Notes: generated by a model not told the origin, from the letters alone. Shown: positions 34,720 to 43,563, numbered from the stretch's first letter. The stretch: 64,000 nucleotides of DNA from Agromyces sp. H66 (GCF_004959775.1 NZ_SJZG01000007.1:113302-177301); one strand, 5' to 3'. Program-made: numbers and translations.

Positions 34720-35652
34720 TCAGGCGAGCAGCTCGGGCCGGTGCACGAGCGCGGCCGCACCGATCAGCGGACCCTCGTCGGAGAGCCCCGACGGCACGAT
34801 CCGCACCCGTGCGACGAACGGGAACGCCGTGCGTCCGGCGACGGCGGCGCGGGCGTGGTCGAAGAGCGCGGGGGAGACCCTGGAGAATCCGCCCCCGATC
34901 GCGACGACGTCGAGGTCCAGCAGGTTCGCCGCCGACGCGATGGCGTGTCCGAGCGCGCCGCCCGCGCGGGCGACCGCGGCGATGGCGACCGGATCTCCGG
35001 CCGCGTGCGCGAGGGCGAGTTCCTCGCCGGTCGAACCGCTGAAGCCCCGCGTGCGCGCCCACGCCACCGTGCGCGGCCCCGAGGCGACCGCCTCGAGGCA
35101 TCCGCGTCCGCCGCACGCGCACGCGTCGTCGAACCCGCCGACCTCGACGTGCCCGATGTGGCCCGCATTGCCGGTGGGGCTCGGGGCGGCGCGCCCGCCG
35201 AGCACGAGGCCCCCGCCGACGCCCGTCGACACGATCATGCCGAGCAGGTTCGAGGCGCCCCGGCCCGCGCCGACCCAGTGCTCGGCGAGCGCGATGCACA
35301 GGCCGTCGATGCGGAGGGTCACGGGTGCCTCGGGCACGAGTGCGGCGACGGATGCCGCGAGCGGATGATCCCGCCAGGCCGGCACGTTGAGCGGCGACAC
35401 GAGGCCATGCTCGGCGTCGACCGGGCCGGCGGCGCCGATGCCGGCGCCCCGGAGGACGACGCCGTCGGGCAGGGATGCCAGCGCGGCCACGACGACCTCG
35501 CGCACGGCGGTCGTGAGCTCTGCGCTCGTGGCCCCGGCACCGGTGGGCCGGCGGTGCCGGGAGCCGGGGAGGAGGCGGCCCTGGTCGTCGACGACGGCCG
35601 CCTCGACCTTGGTGCCTCCGAAGTCGACCGCGAGTGCGAGGGCCCGGTGCAT
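34720..35652 (-). CDS. ROK-family sugar kinase
   Basis: A 310-residue glucokinase-type ROK protein. The ATP phosphate motif is AVDFGGTKVEAAVVD near residues 7-21, the zinc site is ACACGGRGCLEAVASGPR near 176-193, and STGVGGGLVLGG lies in between. The usual NDA catalytic motif is here IDG (VTLRIDGLCIALAEHW): Asp is kept but the preceding Asn is Ile. The ATG at 35652 lies six bases after TATGCT on the minus strand (leaderless), so the longer form with nine extra residues is unlikely. It is divergent from the SorC regulator. The substrate could be glucose, another hexose or an amino sugar. Confidence 0.9.
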   Translation of the reverse strand: MHRALALAVDFGGTKVEAAVVDDQGRLLPGSRHRRPTGAGATSAELTTAVREVVVAALASLPDGVVLRGAGIGAAGPVDAEHGLVSPLNVPAWRDHPLAASVAALVPEAPVTLRIDGLCIALAEHWVGAGRGASNLLGMIVSTGVGGGLVLGGRAAPSPTGNAGHIGHVEVGGFDDACACGGRGCLEAVASGPRTVAWARTRGFSGSTGEELALAHAAGDPVAIAAVARAGGALGHAIASAANLLDLDVVAIGGGFSRVSPALFDHARAAVAGRTAFPFVARVRIVPSGLSDEGPLIGAAALVHRPELLA

Positions 35653-35688
35653 GGCACCAGCATAGGCGCGCGGCATCCGGTCCCCGCT

Positions 35689-35702
35689 TGCTCATGTGAG
35701 CA
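35689..35702. promoter_or_regulatory. Palindromic operator candidate between ROK kinase and SorC regulator
   Basis: TGCTCA-TG-TGAGCA is a perfect 14-bp palindrome. It lies 40 bases upstream of the -10 TACGCT (35742-35747) that would drive the SorC gene, and 25 bases upstream of the ROK kinase -10. It is a plausible autoregulatory site for the SorC protein; no second copy is seen before deoC. Confidence 0.4.
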
Positions 35703-35771
35703 GGATCGCCAGCGAGTGTTGCCGTTGCGCATCGGGCTGCCTACGCTGGGACTCGAAGCGGAAGGAAGCGT

Positions 35772-36716
35772 GTGGACGAGGTCGACGAGCTGCTCTCGAT
35801 TCGGGCGGCCGAGCTCTACTACGAGGAGAACAAGACCCAGGACGAGATCGGGCAGGCGCTGCGCCTGACCCGGTGGAAGGTCGGGCGGCTCCTCGCACAG
35901 GCCAAGCAGCGCGGATTCATCCGCATCGAGATCCTGCACCCGCGCGCGCGCCGACTGCCCATCGAGCGGCGGCTCCGCGAGGAGCGCGGCCTCGACGACG
36001 CCATCGTGGTCTCGACCGCGGGCGTGCAGTCGCCCGAGGAGCTGCAGGAGCGCACCGCCCAGGCCGCCGCCGATTACCTCACCGCCCTCCGGCCGGTGCC
36101 CCGCACGCTCGGCGTGAGCTGGGGCCGCACGCTCTTCGAGATCTCGCAGCACCTGCGCAACGGCTGGGCCACCGGCGTCAACGTGGTGCAGATCAACGGC
36201 GGCGTGAGCCTCAACCGCCGCCCGGGCACCGCGGCCGCGACGGCCGTGGGCATCGCGCAGAAGGGCGGCGGCAGCGCCACGCTCCTGCCGAGCCCCGCGA
36301 TCCTGGAGCGACTGGCCACCAAGGAGGCCATCGAGTCCGACCGCGTCGTCGCGGGCGTCATCGAGCTCGCTCGATCGGCCGACGCGTACCTGTTCAGCGC
36401 CGGCGCGGCCGACCACAGCTCGGTGCACGTCGAGAGCGGCTACCTCTCGCCCGCCGACGTCGACCTGCTCGTGCAGAAGGGCGCCGTCGGCGATGTCGTC
36501 GGTCGCTACATCGACTCCGACGGCAACATCGTCGACCCCGCGCTCGACGCGCGCACGGTCGGCCTCACGCTCGACGAACTGCGCGCCGCTCCGCTCGCCG
36601 TCGCGGTCGTCGCCGGCACCGCCAAGCACGCGGTCGCCGACGCGGTCGTGCGCAGCGGCCTCTGTTCGGTGCTCGTCACCGACGAGGCCACCGCCCTCCA
36701 TCTGCTCGACGGCTGA
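35772..36716 (+). CDS. SorC/DeoR-type sugar-binding transcriptional regulator
   Basis: A 314-residue regulator. The N-terminal helix-turn-helix (LYYEENKTQDEIGQALRLTRWKVGRLL) covers residues 16-42. The large C-terminal SorC effector domain (from about 60) resembles sugar-phosphate isomerases and binds phosphorylated sugars. B. subtilis DeoR is of this type and responds to deoxyribose-5-phosphate, which fits the deoC gene 51 bases downstream. GTG 35772 has GGAAGGAAGC just upstream. It is likely co-transcribed with deoC and the two ALDH genes. Confidence 0.9.
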   Translation: MDEVDELLSIRAAELYYEENKTQDEIGQALRLTRWKVGRLLAQAKQRGFIRIEILHPRARRLPIERRLREERGLDDAIVVSTAGVQSPEELQERTAQAAADYLTALRPVPRTLGVSWGRTLFEISQHLRNGWATGVNVVQINGGVSLNRRPGTAAATAVGIAQKGGGSATLLPSPAILERLATKEAIESDRVVAGVIELARSADAYLFSAGAADHSSVHVESGYLSPADVDLLVQKGAVGDVVGRYIDSDGNIVDPALDARTVGLTLDELRAAPLAVAVVAGTAKHAVADAVVRSGLCSVLVTDEATALHLLDG

Positions 36717-36767
36717 CGCGCCACCGGCCGCGCCAGCGCCATCAACACGGAAAGCCAGGTCATCACC

Positions 36768-37790
36768 ATGCCAGCTCCGATCAGCGCAGGCACCTCCCTC
36801 GTCACCGCCCGGGAGCGCGCGCTCGCCGTGCTCGGGGGCGAACCAGACGACGCCACCCTGCGGCGCTACCTGCACGGCATCGCGGGCGTCGACGCCGTGG
36901 GACTCGAGCAGCGCGCCGCCGCGCTCGGCACGCGCTCCATCAAGACGACGTCCAAGAGCTGGGCGCTCGACCGGATCATCTCCCTCATCGACCTCACCAC
37001 CCTCGAGGGTGCCGACACGCCCGGCAAGGTGCGATCGCTCGTCGCGAAGGCCATGAACCCCGATCCCGCGGATGCCACGACGCCTCGCGTGGCGGCGGTC
37101 TGCGTGTACGGCGACATGGTCCCGTCGGCGATCGACGCCCTCGGCGGAGCCCACGGCGACCCCGACGACGGCGGCATCGCCGTCGCGGCGGTCGCCACGG
37201 CGTTCCCCTCCGGACGCGCATCGCTCGACGTCAAGCTCGCCGACACGGCCGAGGCCGTCGCCGCCGGCGCCGACGAGATCGACATGGTCATCGACCGCGG
37301 GGCGTTCCTGGCCGGCCGGTACGGACTGGTCTTCGACCAGATCGCGGCCGTGAAGGAGGCCTGCCGTCGCCCCGACGGCACGAGTGCGAGTCTCAAGGTG
37401 ATCCTCGAGACCGGCGAGCTCGTGACCTACGACAACGTCCGTCGGGCGTCGTGGCTCTCGATCCTCGCGGGCGGCGATTTCATCAAGACGTCCACCGGCA
37501 AGGTCCAACCCGCCGCGACGTTGCCCGTCACGCTCCTCATGCTCGAGGTCGTGCGCGACTGGCACCTGATGACCGGGCAGCGCATCGGCGTGAAGCCCGC
37601 GGGCGGCATCCGCTCCTCGAAGGACGCCATCAAGTACCTCGTCACGGTCGCCGAGACGGCCGGCGAGGAGTGGCTCCAGCCGCACCTGTTCCGGTTCGGC
37701 GCGTCGAGCCTCCTGAACGACGTGCTCCTGCAGCGCCAGAAGACCACGTCGGGGCACTACTCCGGCGCCGACTACGTGACGATCGACTGA
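36768..37790 (+). CDS. deoC: Deoxyribose-phosphate aldolase DeoC
   Basis: A 340-residue class I aldolase cleaving 2-deoxyribose-5-phosphate to acetaldehyde and glyceraldehyde-3-phosphate. The Schiff-base Lys is in GGDFIKTSTGKVQPAAT, and the second key Lys in GVKPAGGIRSSKDA near residues 264-277. It is longer than the E. coli enzyme (about 260) because of an N-terminal extension, as in many actinobacterial members. The ATG follows AAAGCCAGGTCATCACC. The aldehyde dehydrogenase next door probably oxidises the acetaldehyde it releases. Confidence 0.95.
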   Translation: MPAPISAGTSLVTARERALAVLGGEPDDATLRRYLHGIAGVDAVGLEQRAAALGTRSIKTTSKSWALDRIISLIDLTTLEGADTPGKVRSLVAKAMNPDPADATTPRVAAVCVYGDMVPSAIDALGGAHGDPDDGGIAVAAVATAFPSGRASLDVKLADTAEAVAAGADEIDMVIDRGAFLAGRYGLVFDQIAAVKEACRRPDGTSASLKVILETGELVTYDNVRRASWLSILAGGDFIKTSTGKVQPAATLPVTLLMLEVVRDWHLMTGQRIGVKPAGGIRSSKDAIKYLVTVAETAGEEWLQPHLFRFGASSLLNDVLLQRQKTTSGHYSGADYVTID

Positions 37791-37844
37791 CCCTTCGAGA
37801 CGGCCCTGACGGGCCTCCTCGGGACCGAGACCAAGGGATACCCC

Positions 37845-39425
37845 ATGAGCTTCCTCGAATACGCCCCGGCCCCCGAGTCGCGCGCGATCCTCTCGCTGCG
37901 CGACCGGTACGGACTCTTCATCGACGGCGAGTTCGTCGACGGCCGCGGCACGCCGTTCCAGACCATCTCGCCCGCGACCGAGGAGCACATCGCCACGATC
38001 GCGAACGCGAACGAGGCGGATGTCGCCGACGCCGTCGCCGCCGCCCGTCGCGCCTACGACCGCACCTGGTCGAAGATGAGCGGTCGCGACCGCGGCAAGT
38101 ACCTCTTCCGCATCGCGCGCCTCGTGCAGGAGCGCTCCCGCGAGCTCGCCGTCGCCGAGTCGCTCGACAACGGCAAGCCCATCAAGGAGTCCCGCGACGT
38201 GGACGTGCCGCTCGTCGCGGCCTGGTTCTTCTACTACGCGGGCTGGGCCGACAAGCTCGACCACGCCGGACTCGGCGCCGACCCGCGCGCGCTCGGCGTC
38301 GCGGCGCAGGTCATCCCGTGGAACTTCCCCCTGCTGATGCTCGCGTGGAAGATCGCGCCCGCGCTGGCCGCGGGCAACACCGTGGTGCTGAAGCCGGCCG
38401 AGACGACCCCGCTCACCGCCCTGATCTTCGCCGAGATCCTGCAGCAGGCCGACCTTCCCCCCGGCGTCGTGAACATCATCACGGGCGCCGGCGACACCGG
38501 GGCCGCGCTCGTCGCGCACGAGGGCGTCGACAAGGTGGCATTCACGGGCTCGACCGCGGTCGGACGGGCGATCGCCAAGCAGGTGGCCGGCACCGACAAG
38601 AAGGTCACCCTCGAACTCGGCGGCAAGGCCGCGAACATCGTGTTCGACGACGCGCCCATCGACCAGGCGATCGAGGGCATCGTCAACGGCATCTTCTTCA
38701 ACCAGGGGCACGTGTGCTGCGCGGGCTCGCGCCTGCTCGTACAGGAGAACATCCACGACGAGGTCGTCGAGCGCCTGAAGCTGCGCCTGTCGACCCTTCG
38801 GCTCGGCGATCCGCTCGACAAGAACACCGACATCGGCGCGATCAACTCCAGGGAGCAGCTCGAGCGCATCCACGAGCTCTCCGAGATCGGCGTCGCCGAG
38901 GGGGCCGATCGCTGGAGCGCACCCTGCGACATCCCCGAGAACGGGTTCTGGTACGCACCCACGATCTTCACGAACGTGCAGACCTCGAGCCGCATCGCGC
39001 GCGACGAGATCTTCGGTCCGGTGCTCTCGGTGCTGACCTTCCGCACGCCCGCGGAGGCGATCGCGAAGGCCAACAACACGCCGTACGGCCTGTCGGCCGG
39101 CATCTGGACCGACAAGGGCAGCCGCATCCTCGCGGTCGCCGACCAGCTGCGCGCGGGCGTCATCTGGGCCAACACGTTCAACCGCTTCGACCCGTCGAGC
39201 CCGTTCGGCGGGTACAAGGAGTCGGGCTACGGCCGTGAAGGCGGCCGGCACGGGCTCGCCGCGTACCTGAAGCCGGCGTCGTCCGTCGGCGGTCGAGCAG
39301 GCGCGCAGCGCCGTCTGGAGACCGGTGGGGCCGCGGCATCCGCCGTTGGCGAGGCGGCCTCCGAGAAGCCGGCGCGTCGCGCCCGCCGAACGCCCAAGCC
39401 CACGAAGAAGGGAGCCGCGAAGTGA
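37845..39425 (+). CDS. Aldehyde dehydrogenase with a basic C-terminal tail
   Basis: A 526-residue NAD(P)-dependent ALDH. The cofactor loop is FTGSTAVGRAI near residues 240-250, the general base Glu is in LELGGKAAN near 262-270, and the catalytic Cys is in GHVCCAGSR near 287-295; the C-terminal GGYKESGYGREGG is intact. After the normal end there are about 45 extra residues rich in Ala, Arg and Lys (ending TPKPTKKGAAK). Position after deoC suggests oxidation of acetaldehyde to acetate. It overlaps the next gene by 4 bases (GTGA). Confidence 0.93.
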   Translation: MSFLEYAPAPESRAILSLRDRYGLFIDGEFVDGRGTPFQTISPATEEHIATIANANEADVADAVAAARRAYDRTWSKMSGRDRGKYLFRIARLVQERSRELAVAESLDNGKPIKESRDVDVPLVAAWFFYYAGWADKLDHAGLGADPRALGVAAQVIPWNFPLLMLAWKIAPALAAGNTVVLKPAETTPLTALIFAEILQQADLPPGVVNIITGAGDTGAALVAHEGVDKVAFTGSTAVGRAIAKQVAGTDKKVTLELGGKAANIVFDDAPIDQAIEGIVNGIFFNQGHVCCAGSRLLVQENIHDEVVERLKLRLSTLRLGDPLDKNTDIGAINSREQLERIHELSEIGVAEGADRWSAPCDIPENGFWYAPTIFTNVQTSSRIARDEIFGPVLSVLTFRTPAEAIAKANNTPYGLSAGIWTDKGSRILAVADQLRAGVIWANTFNRFDPSSPFGGYKESGYGREGGRHGLAAYLKPASSVGGRAGAQRRLETGGAAASAVGEAASEKPARRARRTPKPTKKGAAK

Positions 39426-40282
39426 GCCGCCTCGCCGTGCCGAAGACCTACAAGCTCTACATCGGCGGCGCTTTCCCGCGCAGCGAGTCGGGCCGCACCT
39501 ACGAGGTCGTGTCCGCATCGGGTGCGTTCCTCGCGAACGCCGCGAAGGCGTCCCGCAAGGACGCCCGCGATGCCGTGGTGGCCGCGCGTGCGGCCGTCGC
39601 CGGCTGGGGCGGCGCCACCGCGTACAACCGCGGCCAGGTGCTCTACCGCATCGCCGAGCTGCTCGAGGGGCGCCGGGCGCAGTTCGTCGCCGAGATCGAG
39701 GAGGCCGAGGGCGTCACGCGCGCCGTGGCATCCGCGCAGGTCGACGAGGCGATCGACCGTTGGGTCTGGTACGCGGGATGGGCCGACAAGTTCGCCCAAG
39801 TGGCGGGCAACGCCAACCCGGTCGCCGGGCCGTACTTCAACATCTCGGTGCCCGAGCCCACCGGCGTGGTCGCCGTCATCGTGCCGCAGGACTCCTCGCT
39901 CCTCGGATTCGTGTCGACCGTCGCTCCCGCGCTCGTCGCGGGAAACGCGGTCGTCGCGGTCGCGAGCGAGCGGTTCCCGTTGTCGGCCATCAGCCTCGCC
40001 GAGGTGCTCGCGACGAGCGACGTGCCCAAGGGCGTCGTCAACGTGCTCACGGGCTCGCCGGCCGAGATCGCGCCGTGGCTCGCGAGCCACGCCGACGTGA
40101 ACGCGCTCGACCTCGTGGGGGCGGGCGACCTCGACTGGATCTCGCTCGAGATCGAGGCGGCCGACACGCTGAAGCGCGTGCTCCGCCCCGAGCAGGGTCC
40201 GGATGCCGCGGCGCCGGCGCTGGGGCGCATCAGCGCGTTCACCGAGACGAAGACGGTCTGGCACACCAAGAGCCTGCGGTAG
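39422..40282 (+). CDS. ALDH-like protein lacking the catalytic domain
   Basis: A 286-residue ALDH homologue. Residues 1-235 keep the N-terminal NAD-binding region (KLYIGGAFPRSESGRTYEV, DKFAQVAGNANPVAGPYFNISVPEP, VSTVAPALVAGN) but diverge where the cofactor loop and base Glu should be. The catalytic Cys domain is missing. The tail ISAFTETKTVWHTKSL matches the extreme C-terminus of normal ALDHs. This is an internal deletion rather than a truncation, and the frame is intact, so the protein is probably expressed. GTG 39422 overlaps the stop of the full ALDH, suggesting a hetero-oligomeric or regulatory partner (inference). Confidence 0.88.
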   Translation: MSRLAVPKTYKLYIGGAFPRSESGRTYEVVSASGAFLANAAKASRKDARDAVVAARAAVAGWGGATAYNRGQVLYRIAELLEGRRAQFVAEIEEAEGVTRAVASAQVDEAIDRWVWYAGWADKFAQVAGNANPVAGPYFNISVPEPTGVVAVIVPQDSSLLGFVSTVAPALVAGNAVVAVASERFPLSAISLAEVLATSDVPKGVVNVLTGSPAEIAPWLASHADVNALDLVGAGDLDWISLEIEAADTLKRVLRPEQGPDAAAPALGRISAFTETKTVWHTKSLR

Positions 40283-40288
40283 GCGAGC

Positions 40289-40528
40289 ATGTCCGGACGC
40301 AACGGAGCATCGGACGAGCGGAGGCGACTCGTCGCCGATCCCTTCGACTACCGCGTCACCAGGCAGGGCGGCGTGATCGTCTCGCGGGGCGGCCGAGCGG
40401 TGATGACGGTGGGCGGTCATGCTGCGGTACGCCTCGTGGCGGCGCTGCAACGCGCGGATGATTCACAGGTGCAGCACCTGCTCGCGCGAGCCAGCGGCAA
40501 CTATCGTCGAGGCAACGAACGGTCCTGA
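40289..40528 (+). CDS. Small conserved-type hypothetical protein
   Basis: A 79-residue protein with a central beta-rich segment (FDYRVTRQGGVIVSRGGRAVMTVGG) followed by a helical part (AAVRLVAALQRADDSQVQHLLARASG). It resembles small actinobacterial hypothetical proteins of this size from memory, but no function is known. The ATG lies 6 bases after the ALDH-like gene, with AGGCGAGC upstream, so it is probably in the same transcript. Confidence 0.65.
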   Translation: MSGRNGASDERRRLVADPFDYRVTRQGGVIVSRGGRAVMTVGGHAAVRLVAALQRADDSQVQHLLARASGNYRRGNERS

Positions 40529-40558
40529 TCCGCGGCCGTGCGTCCGAGGGGGAACGAC

Positions 40559-42046
40559 GTGCGAGTGCTCGTGACGGGCGCCACCGGCTACATCGGCGGC
40601 CGGCTGGTGCCGCGGCTGATCGAGGCCGGACACGACGTGCGGGTGCTGGTCCGTCGCCCCGAACGCCTGCGCGACGTGCCGTGGGCGGCCGCCGTCGGCG
40701 TCGTCGAGGGCGATCTCGCCGACGTCGCGGCCGTCGATCGTGCGATGGCGGGCGTCGAGGTGGTCTACTACCTCGTGCACTCGATGGGCGGTCGCGGCGA
40801 CTTCGAGTCCGTCGAGCTCGGCATCGCGCGGAACGTCGCCGCGTCGGCTCGGCGGCACGGCGTGCGACGCATCGTCTACCTCGGCGGACTGCACCCCGCG
40901 GGTGCACGACTCTCGCGGCACCTGCGATCGCGAGCCCGGGTCGGCGAGATCCTCCTGTCGTCGGGCGTGCCCACCGTCGTGCTCCAGGCGGGCGTCGTCA
41001 TCGGCTCGGGTTCGACCTCGTTCGAGATGATCCGCCACCTCACCGAGGTGCTGCCGTACATGCCGGCGCCGCGCTGGGTGCGCAGCTTCATCCAGCCGAT
41101 CGCCGTGCGCGACGTGCTGCACTACCTCCTCCACGCGGCCGACCTGCCGCCCGAGGTGAACCGCGCCTTCGACATCGGCGGACCCGACGTGTACCGCTAC
41201 GGGCAGCTCATGAACGGCTACGCCGTGGAGGCGGGGCTCCCGCAACGCCCGATCGCGGCGCTGCCCGTGCTCACCCCGTGGCTCGCCGGGCAGTGGGTGA
41301 ACCTCGTGACGCCCATCCCGAGGCGGCTCGCGGTGCCGATCATCGAGTCGCTGCAGTTCGACTGCGTCATGCACGACCACGACGTCGACGAGGTGATCCC
41401 GCCGCCGATCGAGGGGCTCCTGCCGTATCGCGCGGCCGTCCGACTCGCACTCGAGCGCGAGCGGGCGGGCGACGTCGAGACGAGCTGGCGCAACGCCGAG
41501 GTCGCCGGCGCGCCGAGTGACCCGTTGCCGAGCGATCCCGAGTGGGCCGGGCACACGGTCTACGTCGACGAGCGCAGGCGGCGGTCATCGGCCGGGATCG
41601 ACGACGTCTGGCGCATCATCGAGGGCGTCGGCGGCGAGAACGGCTGGTACTCGCTCCCGCTCGCCTGGGCGCTGCGGGGCTGGGTCGACAAGATGACCGG
41701 GGGAGTGGGGCTGCGCCGCGGTCGACGCGACCCCGAGGTGCTGCACGTCGGCGATGCCGTCGACTTCTGGCGCGTCGAGGCGATCGAGCGCGGACGCTTC
41801 CTCCGGCTGCGGGCCGAGATGCGCGTGCCCGGCCGCGCATGGCTGGAGCTCGCCGTCTCCGAGGCTGCGGGCGGCGCCGAATACCGCCAGCGTGCGGTGT
41901 TCTTCCCGAAGGGGCTCGCGGGCCGCCTGTACTGGTGGGCGATGGCGCCGTTCCACGGCGTCATCTTCGCGGGCATGGCGAACCGCATCACCGCCGAGGC
42001 CGAGGCGGCGACACGCGCGGGCGAATCAGAGGTAACGAAACGGTAA
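40559..42046 (+). CDS. NAD(P)-binding SDR (atypical) with C-terminal DUF2867 domain
   Basis: A 495-residue two-domain protein. The N-terminal half is an extended/atypical SDR of the NmrA/complex-I-assembly type with VLVTGATGYIGGRLVPRLIEAGH at the start and VYYLVHSMGG in place of a usual active site. The C-terminal half, from about residue 345 (IEGVGGENGWYSLPLAWALRGWVDKMTGG), is DUF2867, which has a START-like fold. Such proteins are annotated as nucleoside-diphosphate-sugar epimerase-like; the activity is unknown. GTG 40559 is preferred to 40538 because GAGGGGGAA lies six bases before it. Confidence 0.88.
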   Translation: MRVLVTGATGYIGGRLVPRLIEAGHDVRVLVRRPERLRDVPWAAAVGVVEGDLADVAAVDRAMAGVEVVYYLVHSMGGRGDFESVELGIARNVAASARRHGVRRIVYLGGLHPAGARLSRHLRSRARVGEILLSSGVPTVVLQAGVVIGSGSTSFEMIRHLTEVLPYMPAPRWVRSFIQPIAVRDVLHYLLHAADLPPEVNRAFDIGGPDVYRYGQLMNGYAVEAGLPQRPIAALPVLTPWLAGQWVNLVTPIPRRLAVPIIESLQFDCVMHDHDVDEVIPPPIEGLLPYRAAVRLALERERAGDVETSWRNAEVAGAPSDPLPSDPEWAGHTVYVDERRRRSSAGIDDVWRIIEGVGGENGWYSLPLAWALRGWVDKMTGGVGLRRGRRDPEVLHVGDAVDFWRVEAIERGRFLRLRAEMRVPGRAWLELAVSEAAGGAEYRQRAVFFPKGLAGRLYWWAMAPFHGVIFAGMANRITAEAEAATRAGESEVTKR

Positions 42047-42110
42047 CGGTCTTGCTAGAGTGGCGTGCACCGTCGCGCAGGGTCGCGCGTTCGGTGGAAA
42101 GGCCCGAACC

Positions 42111-43004
42111 GTGCTCGACCGGCTCCTGCAACCGCCCCGACGCGCCGTGCGCATCGCCTTCGCGCTCATCGGCACCGCCGCCATCGCGGCGCTCCTGTTC
42201 GTCGCCGCGACGCCCACCACGGCTTCGGCGGTCGACGTGTTCGGCGCGCTGCGCCTGCCGGGCGATCCCGCATTCATCGTCGGTCACCGCGGCGACCGCT
42301 CCGAGGCGCCCGAGAACACGATGCCCGCGCTCGAGCTCGCCATGGACGAACTCGACTTCGTCGAGACCGACGTCCGCCTGAGCCGTGACGGCGTTCCCGT
42401 GCTCTTCCACGACACGAGCCTCGAGCGCGTGGCGGGAGACCGGCGCAGCGTCGGCGACCTCGACCTGGCCGCCCTCCGCCGGCTCGACGTCGGCGGCTGG
42501 TACAGCGGCATGTACGCCGGCGAGCGGATGCCGACGCTCGACGAGTTCCTCGCGGCGCTCGCCCGCCGGGAGACCGCCCGCGCACTCGTGGAGCTGAAGG
42601 CCGACTGGCACGTCGAAGACGTGCGCAGGGTTCTCGACCTCGTCGAACGCCACGGCCTGCGCGGCCGTGTCGTGCTGCAGAGCTTCAGCCTCGAGACGCT
42701 CTTCGCGATCCAGCAGGTGTCGCCCTCGACGCCGCGCATCATGCTCATCCGCGAACTGCCCGCCGAGCCGGTGGCGCTGGCCGAACGGCTCGGCATCATC
42801 GGGTTCGGCACCACCGCGGCATCCGTCACCGCCGTGCCGGGCGCCCTCGAGGCGCTGCACGAGGAGGGCATCGCGGTGCTCTGCTACACCCTGAACACGC
42901 ACGAGACGTGGCAGGAGGTGAGCGAGCTCGGCGTCGACGGCATCATCACCGACCAGCCGAGCGAACTCGACGAGTGGCTCGCGGTCACCGCGCCGGGCAC
43001 GTGA
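42111..43004 (+). CDS. Glycerophosphodiester phosphodiesterase, exported or membrane-anchored
   Basis: A 297-residue GDPD-family enzyme. An N-terminal hydrophobic helix (FALIGTAAIAALLFVAA) with a following TASA suggests export or anchoring. The active site HRGDRSEAPENTMPALELA (catalytic His and the metal ligand Glu) and FVETDVRLSRDGVPVLFHD (metal ligands and second His) are intact. It hydrolyses glycerophosphodiesters to glycerol-3-phosphate and an alcohol. GTG 42111 has GGAAAGG eight bases upstream. A -10 TAGAGT at 42056-42061 probably drives it with a leader of about 40 bases. Confidence 0.88.
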   Translation: MLDRLLQPPRRAVRIAFALIGTAAIAALLFVAATPTTASAVDVFGALRLPGDPAFIVGHRGDRSEAPENTMPALELAMDELDFVETDVRLSRDGVPVLFHDTSLERVAGDRRSVGDLDLAALRRLDVGGWYSGMYAGERMPTLDEFLAALARRETARALVELKADWHVEDVRRVLDLVERHGLRGRVVLQSFSLETLFAIQQVSPSTPRIMLIRELPAEPVALAERLGIIGFGTTAASVTAVPGALEALHEEGIAVLCYTLNTHETWQEVSELGVDGIITDQPSELDEWLAVTAPGT

Positions 43005-43011
43005 TCTCGCG

Positions 43012-43560
43012 TCAGGCGACGTCGACGTCGACGCCGAGTCGATCGGCGGCCGCGCGGAACTCGTCGTGCATACGCGCCGAGAACAGCACGAACCGCACGA
43101 GCGCCGGCGCCCGCTCGGCCTCCGTCGCGGCGTCGAGCGCCACGATCGCGGCGTCGTCGGCGGGCCAGCCGTAGATCCCGGCCGAGATGGCCGGGACCGC
43201 CATCGAGGTGGCGCCGAGCTCGGCGGCGAGGTCGATCGCGTTGCGGTACGCGTTCGAGAGGAGCTTCCGTCGCCCGTCCGCCTCGGGACCGGGTCCGGGC
43301 CAGACCGGGCCGACGGCGTGGATGACCCAGCGGGCCGGGAGGCGGCCGGCCCGGGTCGCCACCGCCTCGCTCGTCGGCAACCCGTCGGGATGGGTGGTCG
43401 CCCGGAGCCGGCGGCACTCCTCGAGGATGGCGGGCCCGCCCGCGCGGTGGATGGCGCCGTCGACCCCGCCGCCGCCGAGGAGGCTCGAGTTCGCGGCGTT
43501 CACGATCGCGTCCGTGCGCTCGCGCGTGATGTCGCCGACGACGATCTCGATGCGCCGCAT
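43012..43560 (-). CDS. Macrodomain protein (O-acetyl-ADP-ribose deacetylase-like)
   Basis: A 182-residue MacroD-type protein. Signatures are VGDITRERTDAIVNAANSSLLGGGGVDGAIHRAGG near residues 7-41 (the substrate Asn and glycine loop) and VPAISAGIYGWP near 125-136. These enzymes remove ADP-ribose from proteins or hydrolyse O-acetyl-ADP-ribose. It lies just downstream of the CsoR gene on the same strand with 3 bases between, so they form a short operon; a functional link is not obvious. Confidence 0.93.
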   Translation of the reverse strand: MRRIEIVVGDITRERTDAIVNAANSSLLGGGGVDGAIHRAGGPAILEECRRLRATTHPDGLPTSEAVATRAGRLPARWVIHAVGPVWPGPGPEADGRRKLLSNAYRNAIDLAAELGATSMAVPAISAGIYGWPADDAAIVALDAATEAERAPALVRFVLFSARMHDEFRAAADRLGVDVDVA

Positions 43561-43563
43561 CCG

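Noticed and set aside
35319..39518. A 1399-codon minus-strand open frame across the SorC, deoC and ALDH genes.
   Set aside because: It is the antisense of three strongly recognised genes, and its composition (Arg/Asp/Val/Ala repeats) is not protein-like.
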